Under the pieces are notes generated by a model. The model was not told where the DNA came from. It did not search any database and worked only from the letters and a program-made list of their open reading frames with translations. From assembly GCA_963978895.1 (NCBI GenBank), contig OZ022246.1:7264932-7328931 (forward strand): a stretch of DNA of 64,000 bases, read 5' to 3'. Below are positions 45,888 through 56,500 of the stretch, piece by piece (positions within the stretch are counted from its first letter, which is position 1; each line of letters opens with the position of its first letter). Made by a program: the position numbers and the translations under genes. This DNA is from Erpobdella octoculata (lineage: Eukaryota > Annelida > Clitellata > Hirudinida > Erpobdellidae).

Positions 45888-47330
45888 TCCGGGACGTAGC
45901 TAAGGTCTTTTGCACCGGGGACAAAACAAAGTCTGCACCCCTGCACAACATCTTTTGCTTTTGATGACCAGGGCGGTAGTTTGAGCCACTTTTCCTAACA
46001 TTTTCGAAACCCTCGTTTTATTTTTCTTCCACAAAAACCTGATGACCAGAGGGGGTTCACATACCATAGCATCTGAGTGAGCATAAAAGCATTTAAAGCT
46101 TTCTGCTGTGACTCTATGAACAAGCCTATTGATATCAAAATCTGCTGTAAACAGCAATTAGTATTGATGAGCGTTCATCGCCACAGCGAGTTCTCGGTTA
46201 TAAGTTTTAATTCTCTTCATGCAGCTAAACGTTTGTTCGTTTTTTACCGAAGTGACAGGCAAAGTCAAAACAAGATCTGCAAGGTCAATCATATTGAAAA
46301 ATGCATTTGACATTTTTGCTAAGTGAAAACACAAGTCTTCCAAATTAAGAATAGGATTTTGAAGTGAGGAAACGTTCGATTTTGCAGTGCCAGTTTTAAC
46401 AACAACCACGATAGTGTCGATATCCAAAAGGGCCCATATATAATAACCATTGGTTTACATAATAAAGCTTTACAAGTGTGTTTATTCCAGAGGTATCCGT
46501 GGGTATATTTTGAGCAACCCAACCCAGCCCAACTCACCAACTGACATCCGACCCATCCCAAGCCACCACAAGATGGAAATTCCTGACCCAGCCCATCCTA
46601 AACCAACATCAACAAAAATTCTGAAAACAGGAATATTAACGTGTACAAATTTTAAAATAAATCAAAAGTGGCTTAGAATGCTTGCACGCATAGACCTTCT
46701 AATAAGTCCCATTGATTCCACTTTTTCTCATTCATTTTATTCCAATGTGCTGCCATCTTGTCACGTTACGTATGAATTGATATATAAACATTCGAGCGGA
46801 GACGATGTTGAAGCTATTAATTTAATAATCAATGGTTAAAAGCAACGATAGAGAAATTTGTATCCTATATTTCTAAAACTACAAAAGATTTTTTCAATAA
46901 ATTTATATTTCGCTTTTTTTACACATTTTTAAGTCGACCCAACCTAACCCAACCCACCTCAACTTGAAAATTCTTGACTCAACCCAACCCAACCCGACCC
47001 AACCCAATCCAACCCATGGGTCAACCCATCCCATGAACAGCTATGGCTTATTCGTTCTACAGAAAGGAAATCATCAGATTGCAGACTGAAGGAATTCAGG
47101 CATGCAAGATCACTATTTTTTGTAAATCGTGTGTTTAACTCAGACAAAATACTATCGATGCATGCATACAAAATCTGTGACATCTCTCGTTCTACTTTGG
47201 ACTGTTTATAACTTTTTTAACACTTCTGCATCTCGATGTGGACGATCTAGCTTCTTAGTTTCTTTAGCACGTCATCTCTCTTTTATTCTGTATGGACAGC
47301 CTACTCGGCCAGGCTATGAATAACGCTAAC
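45888..47330 (-). mobile_element. hAT transposon relic (minus strand), with a nested insertion
   Basis: Minus strand, in order: ILYACIDSILSELNTRFTKN (about 47175-47115) with DDFLSVERI, then LEDLCFHLAKMSN and LVLTLPVTSVKNEQTFSCMK (about 46295-46220), the hAT C-terminal dimerisation motif, then DFDINRLVHRV. The terminus near 45890 (plus strand GGACGTAGCTAAGGTCTTTT ... CACCGGGGACAAAA) is hAT-like. Between 46435 and 47040 the transposase is interrupted by foreign CCCAACCCAACCC-rich DNA. Stops show it is dead. Confidence 0.65.
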
Positions 47331-47486
47331 CATCCTTATAACTGTGACGGCCTTTATCTACACACGGCCGCATCCTATAATTACAAAAGCTTCTGCTTTT
47401 CTCTTCTCAAATCTCACTGAAAACACCAAAAAAAAAATCCAACAGGGGCCCATATATAATAACCATTAGTTTACATAAAATTCAGG
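46429..47486. repeat. 35-bp direct repeats and CCCAACC-rich insert within the hAT relic
   Basis: GGGCCCATATATAATAACCA plus TT[G/A]GTTTACATAA occurs at 46431-46464 and again at 47451-47484. Between them lie two CCCAACCC-type blocks (46515-46610 and 46933-47030), each with the decamer-like phrase GACCCAACCTAACCC or variants. Confidence 0.6.
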
Positions 47487-47574
47487 GAGCCTACATAAAA
47501 GTCAGAGAAAGCTACTTAACAGTCAGGGAAGGGCTAGTAAAAAGTCAGGGAAATTCAATTCAATTTGACTATCT

Positions 47575-48090
47575 TTAACGTGGCGTTAGTCGGATGACTT
47601 CTAGGCCACAAACAGGTGTGTTTTGAGTACCTTTCTGAACCGTTCACTTGTCGCCGCAGTCGTGACCTCCGCTGGAAAGGTGTTCCAGAGCCTCAGGGCC
47701 AGCGACTGCGAACCGTCTGTCACCAGCATTTTTCAAACGAGTTGCAAGGATGAAAAGTGAAGATGACGATGACGATCTCAATCTTTTCCGAGCCTGGACG
47801 TCGCTTACGCGTTTGATATCCGAACATAAGTATGGGGAGCCGACTCGTGCAGGCACTTATACACCAAAAGTGCTATCTTGAAATCTATTCTGTGGCTTGC
47901 TTTCAACCAGTGCAGCCTCGAGAGGAGAGGAGAAATATGGTCATATTAGCAGGCCCTCATCGCCAGTCTGACACCGGCATTGATGACTGACTGAAGACGA
48001 CTAGTTAGGGATTTTGGAAGCCCCACAAGAACAGAATTGCAGTAGTCAAACTTTGACAACACTAGTGATGTGAACAGTGTGTTGAGACAC
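47575..48090 (-). pseudogene. LINE ORF2 3' fragment
   Basis: The minus strand gives LVLSKFDYCNSVLVGLPKS, then SRLHWLKASHRIDFKIALLV, YKCLHESAPHTY and RWPGWNTFPAEVTTAATSERF, with several stops. This is the typical post-RT region of an L2/CR1-like or I-like LINE, of a different lineage from the one at 3.3-7.5 kb. Confidence 0.75.
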
Positions 48091-48285
48091 GTCATTGGAA
48101 GAGATGTTGTTTTTTATGACAATACATTCTATTTAAAATTTGCAAAATTTGTGATAACAACTTGTATTTAAAAATAATAATTATCTTTGTTTTACAACAA
48201 AAACAAATTAAATAGAATTATATAAATAATTACATAAATAAATTCCAAAACATGTCGTTCTAAAAATAACATTTTTGCAACATGG

Positions 48286-48382
48286 TGACTAGTTGGGTGG
48301 CGACTAGTTATGGGGTGACTAGTTGGGCGGCGACTAGTTAGGGGGCGACTAGTTGGGCGGCGACTAGTAGGCAGCGACTAGA
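48286..48382. repeat. GCGACTAGTTGGGCG minisatellite
   Basis: About seven diverged copies of a 13-15-bp unit GGCGACTAGTT(G/A)GG. Confidence 0.85.
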
Positions 48383-48649
48383 TGGCTTGTTCCGTGACCG
48401 GGGTTGTTTGTTATAGTTGGATGCCTACAGAAATTACTTTTTTTAAATAAATATGTTGAATGAAAATTTGGTTTTTAATGTTGTAGTTTGTGACTAATAA
48501 AACGTTTATTACATACATAAATTATGGATATGATTGTCCTAAAAATAACAACTTTATTGTCAAATATGTCAAAATTATAACATACAGCCCGGTCTCTCCT
48601 ACTTTTTATAAAAGTTTTGGCGCCCATTACAAAAGACTTTTGGTGCTCC

Positions 48650-48808
48650 TTCCAATTGGCACCCGGGACACGTGATATCCCTGTCCTTTAGCTCGTCTCT
48701 GAAATAAATCTTGGGAAAGTGAAGATTTACATTACAATGCATACTTCCTTTGAGCAAATTCATGGCGCCCCCTGTCTTTAGAATTCTGTATCCACCCCTG
48801 GTACTGAT
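48650..48808. mobile_element. hAT-like terminus relic
   Basis: Minus strand CAGGGGTGGATACAGAATTC followed by GACAGGGGGCGCCATGAA resembles a common hAT terminal motif. No transposase is attached. Confidence 0.4.
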
Positions 48809-48839
48809 GCAATATTATCACGATAATCAATGTCTTTAA

Positions 48840-49225
48840 CAATCCAAGCTGCAGTGTGAGGGATAGCGGCCAGCGGTTGAAGAGGACCGCGTTGCAGTAG
48901 TCGATTCAGAACTTGAAAAGGGCCTGGACCACAATCCATAGACAGAGCTTGTTTAAACGTCGTTTGACATGTCTGATAAGTCGTATGTGATAGAATCAGG
49001 ATTGTGTCACGGATGTGACGTGTGCGTTCATATTCAGTGCACCATCTAGGATAACACCTAAGATAGATCTCAAACGTCTCAATTGGTATGATCCTTCAAT
49101 CTGGGTCAAGTTGAAGGCTGCAATCCCTCAGATGATAAGAAACACGGCTACCTTAGTAAAAGCAGACGAGCTCTGTTTTTTTATAGATTGAGTTTTATTC
49201 GCATTGAGGTGCAGCATGATTGGAA
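48840..49225 (-). pseudogene. LINE reverse-transcriptase fragment (C-terminal part)
   Basis: Minus-strand pieces LHLNANKTQ, LRSILGVILDGALNMNAHVT, FYHIRLIRHVKRRLNKL and IDYCNAVLFNRWPLSLTL correspond to the end of the RT palm and thumb in order, with frameshifts. It may be part of the same element as 47575-48090, rearranged. Confidence 0.7.
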
Positions 49226-50398
49226 TTCCCGCTGATCATGCCTTTATTATGTTATATTCTGTATTTTTCATCATTTCAATACAAAAAGTCACTAGATTTA
49301 ATTAACTCTATTAGTCTGCTAAAATTTATAACAGAAATTCAGTGTTTGAATTAATGAATTTTGATCAAACGTATATGTTAAAACCTATAAATCGAACACT
49401 AAATTGAAAACATTCTTCTCAACCTGTTTTCGATCCCCTTTTACTAATCCTGAATATGCTCCAGGTGTGTCGTTTTAATCTAGAATATAATCATTAGTAG
49501 TCCATCATACATACTAGTATTTCATATTGCCTATATTGTATCATAACCAATATCTTTAGAGTCCAAAGAACAGGAAAGATATTCTTTTGAAATAAAAAAA
49601 TCAGATATGCTGAAATATGAAAGATGACCTTATGTTTCTATTTATTATTTTTATAACTGAATTAAAGATAATTGCTTTAAGCCACCGCTTTTAAATTTAA
49701 AACTAAACCAGGAATAACTCGTACATAAGTGATTGTTCAGTTTTACTTGCAGGTACCTATATCCAAGATTGAAAGGCGATTAACCTTATTTTAGAAGTTA
49801 CAAAAAACTGTGAATATACATTTATTTTTTGTTCTGAACATTTTTGGTTGTTAATCCGTGACTAATTCAAGCAATACAAGATAGATAGGTAGAAACAGGT
49901 GATCGTGCAATTCAAGCAAAATTTGTCACATTTACTTTAAATTTTCACCCAGACTGTACTCATTGTATAAAATTAGTAAACCAAAATCTTGTTAAAAGAT
50001 AACTTTGTTTTGTTACAGGACTACAACTGTTTCCATTGTTAACTTCTTCTCAAAGAAAAATCTTATAAAACAACGCATTCAATGACCACGTGCTTTCATC
50101 CGACTACATTGTACGTATGTGCACGCAAAACCAAAAAGTTCACAAAAATTTATCTTGTCATTTTAGTACACTGAAATTACAGAATATTGAAATTATTTAA
50201 GAATAATTACCCCTGTGCCGCTCTTATTTGTATTTTAAATTATTGTTTGATCAAATTACAGCTTCAAGTGCTTCCTGAAAAGGGTTATTGCATATAATTA
50301 AAGTCTGCTTGATCATAATGTTTACATTTATCAGATAAATATAAAAATTAATTGTTACAAGGGGTAAAACCATTATTATTGGTTATAATTCTAAAAAC
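49226..50398. other. AT-rich intergenic, no gene recognised
   Basis: Nothing identified apart from low-complexity A/T runs. Confidence 0.5.
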
Positions 50399-50404
50399 TT
50401 TATT
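50399..50404 (-). terminator. Candidate poly(A) signal of the HCN gene
   Basis: AATAAA on the minus strand about 186 bases after the HCN stop codon. Confidence 0.4.
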
Positions 50405-50589
50405 ATTATTAGTAGTAGTATAAAAGTTCAATCACAATAAGCAATCATACTGCTAAGAGAAGTATTAGCAACCGTCTCAATAAAATCTCTCCAGTCTTGA
50501 GCAACTTTTGAACGTAAATTTTTTGTTTCATGAAAAAAGAAAGTTTCTAGTTATCAAATTGTAGGCGACTACAAGCAAAATTTTCAGAC

Positions 50590-53500
50590 TTATTTAAAAC
50601 TACTTGAAGACGCGGACTTTTTGATTTTTATTGAAATCTTTTTTGGTACAAAACCAAGAAGTCTTTCTTTGCCTCGCTTGAAGTACGTACTTTCTTCTTC
50701 TTCCTCGTTCAGTTTACCAGTAGAAATGTGACTGCAACTACCAGATGATCTTCGACTCAGACTCCCCTCAATAAATTTTATCTTATTTTTTCTTACAGAA
50801 CCGTGATAGGTTTTCGTGGAAATTCGTAGCCTGTCGTTACCAGCTTTGAAGTTATCATGGTGACCAGAACGCCTACTTCGTTTGACATCTCTGGTGTGAT
50901 GTTTCCTTTTTTTGTAGTCATCGTCCTCATCGTCTGAACTTGTTTCTTCTAGTTCGCTAGCCGAACTCGGCTTTGGCGTTGTCATCTGAATGATCTCGTT
51001 GACCAAGTTTAAGTCTGCTTCAATTGGAGTGTCCTTTTGATAAATTATTAATTTATTATCTGTTAATTATGTGTTAATATTAATTAAATTCCACTATTTA
51101 ATTTTAATAAACTAATAACTTTAATTTTATGAATATATACTTTAAGGCACTGGTGGTATAGCGTTTAGGCATTCAACTGTTGATCTGAGAGTCAGCGGTT
51201 CGAATCCCGCCGGCGACGCCAGCGTTTGCATGGGCTGTAGGCTCTCGCCTATAAATGGCTAACTATGGTTGTATCGTAAAAATAGGCCCACAAATAAGTA
51301 AAAATGATCAGTAATGATTCGTCTTAGAATTCTAACTACTAACACCACATCAAACATTTTCAAACTTTTTTAGTAATAGTTGAATATTGAATATTGAATT
51401 TATTACCCAATATTAAGATTTAATTATTATTGATTTAATTATTATTGATTTTCACATTTAATAATTAATGTAAATTATTATTGAATTCTAACTAGTATTT
51501 TAGTTAATTTGAAGTAAATTATAGATGTAAAATATAGATAGCATTTGTTAAATAAACAACTTAAAACTTTAAATTTTATAAAATAATATTGACCTCAAAC
51601 ATTTAAGTAATACAATAAAAAAATGTTTAAATTTAATAATAAAAACAAGAATGGTTATTTCACTTCATCTCCATGTTCTTTAGAATAACTAGCCCTGAGG
51701 AAATCATTGGGGTCTTGGCCAATCTTACTGAGCCTCTGAACCGCCACTGACTCCATTGTCCTCCTCATGACAGGGTAGTATTTGAGTACAGAGTTGAAAT
51801 GTTCTGCGCTTAAAGAGAACAAGTTGCAATATGTTTCGGCTCGTACGCTTGCCACCCGTTTCGTATTTGCTAGTAAACAGATTTCTGTGAAGAAGAAATT
51901 GAACAAAAAGGTTTAACTGAAAATTCAAATAATATTTTTTAACTAAAACAAAATGCCTGAAGAGTAATATTGCGACATCAAACTTAAATTTTGTAAATGA
52001 TTAGATCAAAAACATCTGATAGAAAGATGCTGTTTCGACAAAATTAGTTTAAAATATTAAAACTTACTGTTTATATTAAATATCGTTGATAGAAATTCAC
52101 GGGTTTGACTTTTTGGATTTGAGTTCGGTTTCCTGAATTTTCGGCTTCAGGTTTTTGAATTTTCAAACACACAGTTAAGGTTCAAGTTTACGATTTTTAA
52201 AATTACTGGTTCGGGTTTCAAAATTACAAAATTTTAGTTTTGGGTGGGCTTCGAGTTCTTATTTATGAAAATAAGCCTAAGAGGGATTTTGGCGCTGATT
52301 TATTTTAAGGTGAATTAATGGATTGAGCAAAATACTTGTGAAATTCTGTGTTACCAAAATAAGCAACACAACTAATTTTCGGTAAATAAAAATTAGCTGA
52401 AGAAATGAAAAAATTATGTTAACTTTTTCAAATTTGGCGATAATAAATAAACGCTATATAGCTGCCCCATCAACCAAAATTCTATTCCAGCAACTGTGCT
52501 ATTGTGCAAATGTGCTAATAATATATTGAACCAGACTACAAAAGAAGTATTTCTTATGAAAACAACTTGTCTGAAAATTATATTTAGTAAACATATTTTA
52601 ATAAATTTATCAAATTTAGAAAACTCCGGTTTTTTATTTCTCACAGCTAAGGGTCCAAATTTGAAGTTTTTTTTCCTAACTCCGTGTTCGAGTTTGATTT
52701 TACTTTTTCCAAAATTCGATTTCGGGTTTGGATTTTACTTTTTCAAAAGTACGGGTTCAAGTTTTAATTTTTCCAAACTTCGGGTTTGATTCGGGTACTC
52801 GTGACATTCTTAATATATGATAATAAATTTATGTTTCAGATTTAAGCATTTGCGTTTTTGTATGCCTGTTTTGATGCTAGTTAAGAAATGCTTTTTCTTC
52901 TCGTGGTTTTCTCCCGCTTAGATGTATGTCCGGATAGGTCAATTCAAAGAACGTGGTAATTTATTTAACTAAAGTTATAAACAAGGGTGATTTATATTTA
53001 TCTACTAATCGCTGAACGATTTTAAATTTCTACAGAGTTAATTTGAGAACTTGAAAATCTTTTCTTACTTTTTAAAATTATTTGAATTTGTAGTCGCATA
53101 AAATGAATAAAAATCGATCTAGGAATCTTAGATCAAAAATCAAAATGTGATTTAAATTATTTATAAATTAGTCTCTCACTTAAGCAAACATTTTGGCTTT
53201 AAAAGTGTTAATGACTCAACTATTGTCGCATTGTTTTACGAAGCATTCTGCACATGATGTCAGTTAAATATTAAATTGGGTTTATTGAACTTGTGCAAAA
53301 GTCCACAACAAATACAACTCTATATCAACATACATAATTTCCTATGTCTGTATGACTGTATGTATGTTAGCAATTTCGCGGCGGTCAGCAGATGATGAAA
53401 TGGGTGTAATACAAGTTATTATACGCAATTGTACACTTTAAGTCCCAATTATTCAAAACATTTTTACCTATAAGCCGATTATGCAAGAGGTTATCCAATT

Positions 53501-56500
53501 ACATCAAACATTAAGCTGGATTTATTGTTCAAAAGATATTGAAACTGTCTTACAAAGGCATGACATAAAATGTAGTGATTTTAATTTCCTTGAACCAGGT
53601 TCGATACAAGTCATCGCGCATTTTTTGATATTGTAAGCAGGTAGAGCATCCACATTGTCTAATTACCGCATTTAATAATAATAGAGAAAAAAAAGTTCTT
53701 TATTTAATAGCTAAAGTGACCAAACGAAGACACTTGTAATGATGATGACGATGGCGATGATTGTGGTGGCAATGTTGACGATGACTTTTATATGATTACG
53801 ATGATGACGAATTGATTGCGACGATGGCGATAAGATTATGATAATAATGATGATATGTTTAGGATGATGATGGTGTCAAAGAACTATCCAGAAAAATAAA
53901 GATGAATGATAATATTTTTAAGGAAACAAATCGTTCAATCTCAATTGTCACTCAAAAGTCCTTGAACTTCATTATTTATCTATATTTATCAACAAAACTT
54001 GAAACTTTAAATTATTGTGAGTTAAAATGGTTGCCACATATGTATATTTATACAGTTTCATCAAATTTACTAATTTTATAACTTCAAATAAAAATCTTAT
54101 ATATTTTCATAGCATGGAAGTTTTTCCCGTTCCCCTCAGAACGCTCCCAAAAGATCGGTTTTTTCGGTTTTTTATCGGTTTTTTGAAAGTTCAGAATAAA
54201 ATTATTTCCCAAACCAAATTGAACCGAACTTTTGGAGATTTGTGTCCAAAATGTCGGACTTTTGTAAGTGACAATTAACAAACTTTTTGTCAAACAATCA
54301 AGTTGAAACTTAGAATATAAAAACTTGCTACTCATGACAGCGCTTTCTATACTTAATTTAACAAATTTGAAAAAATTTCAAATTGTATTTTTTAACCCTC
54401 GGAGGCTCTTGGGGTCCATATGGATTGCAGAAGCAAGAGCCTCCGAAGGTTAAATTTACAAAAATGTTTTATCTATGTTCTAAAAACAAATTCTAATATG
54501 TAAAAAAATGCAATTAATTTTTTTTTGGTTCTGTAAATTATTTGTATGTTTAGATGGAAAATATTGTGGGAAAGTATGGTTGGAGTCCTTAAAAAATTGC
54601 ACATACAAATATGCTAAGATAAATTAAGAGAAACTATTTCTAAACATACATTTATAACAAAAATTTTAAACAGGGCAGACATTTTTTATTCAATTTTTAA
54701 AAAAAATGTCTTTTAAAAGGGACGCTCTGCGCTGGTGGGCTAAACAGTACTAAACAGCATATCAATATAATAAACAGCATATCAATATAATAAAAAATAA
54801 GTACAAATGAGATCCAAAAAAATAATTAAAGGAATACAATGTTTAAACTTTAATGACCGACTAATAAGGTGTAAGTTGAAAACTCTTGAGAGGCGAAGGA
54901 CAAAAGGTGGTCTAATACTGACACACAACAAACATATCAACACCGATTCAGAAGGATTTTTGCCAAAGCTCCAACCAACACAAGAGGGCACCACAAGAAG
55001 CTCTTCAAAAAAAACAGGACCTATGAAACAAAAGTTCTTCAGTTCTAGAGTCACCAATGAATGGAATCAGTTGAAAGAAAAACCATTAACTCTGACTCAA
55101 TGATCACTTTTGAAATCAATTTATCTTCAAGTCATTTTAAATCTAAATAGTGGTAAATAGTACACAGTCATTTGACTCCTTAATCTCTATAATAAAGTTA
55201 TGTTATGTAAAAAAATTAAATCAGCAATACGTTCAAGTATTGTTTTTACTTTAATGCTTGAGATTTTGTTAGCTTCCCTTTGTTCAAATGTTATTTTCAA
55301 CATAATGCATGAGATTCCGTCAGTTTTAGTCAACATTTTTGCAATTGTAATATTTCCGCAAAAACATAATAATTATCGAAAGTGTTGCGGCTGTCCGAAA
55401 AATTTCCGAATATCCCCAAACTTTCGGAATCGGTTTTCGCAAGTTCGAACGAAATCTTTTTTTTGAAACCGATTAAAACCGAACGTTCGGAAGAAAATTA
55501 CTTTCGCCGTACGAAACCGAAGAAAACCGATCGTCAAACTTCCATATCTAATATTTTTCAAAATACCGAAAATATATATTTCAAATTAATAATTTTTTAT
55601 TTCTAAAGGAAAACGCTTAAAGTGATAACAATATGACATATATAACCTCCAAAGTAGGAACCATCCGAGAGACTTGTAACGACTGATCCGTCCTTTGTTA
55701 TAACATCAACGACGCCTTCTTGTATGAAATACATCTTATTTCCAACCGTTCCCTCTCTTATAATGTAATCTCCAGGCTGGAAAACCTCGAACTCTAATTT
55801 CGTGATGACCTCTGACACAAAGTTCACGTCTGCATGAGTAAAGAAGGGTACGGAAGCAACGAGAGATCGACAATTGTAGTTGACTATTTCCTGTGTTTTA
55901 TCAAAATTAAATTTGAGATTAATTTACATTATTAATATTAATTAATTAATTTTAAAGATGTTAAGATCATCAATAAATCAAGTATAATAAATTAATGCTA
56001 AAGGTGTTCACAATTTCTTGTATTAACATTAATGATGTTCACAATTTGTTTTATTAACATTAATGATGTTCACAGTTTGTTGTATTAACATCAAAGATGT
56101 TTACAATATGTTGTATTAACATTAAAGATGTTTACAATTTGTTGTTTTCACATTAAAGATGTTCCCAATTTGTGGTATTAATATTAAGAATGTTTACCAT
56201 TTTTGTATTAATATTAAGAATGTTTATTATTTGTTGTATGAAAACTAAGAACGCTCACATTTTGTTGTATTAAAACTAAGAATGCTCACATTTTGTTCTA
56301 TTAATATTAAAAATGTTTGCAATTTGTTGTATTAAAATTAAGAATGTTCACAATTTGCTGTCATCACTTACCTAATTACTTTTATTTATTTGATTTTACA
56401 AAAACGTTTAAAACTCCAGAGATTTGTAAAAACTTAATCAGCTGTACTAATTCATATATTGTTTTCAAAGCTGATATTGACTAAAATGAATCAGGTATCA

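Noticed and set aside
51139..51215. Functional tRNA gene
   Set aside because: Same reasons; it shares a non-tRNA body with the copy at 24885.
52496..52789. 97-codon plus-strand ORF
   Set aside because: It runs through degenerate CGGGTTT repeat DNA in an HCN intron.
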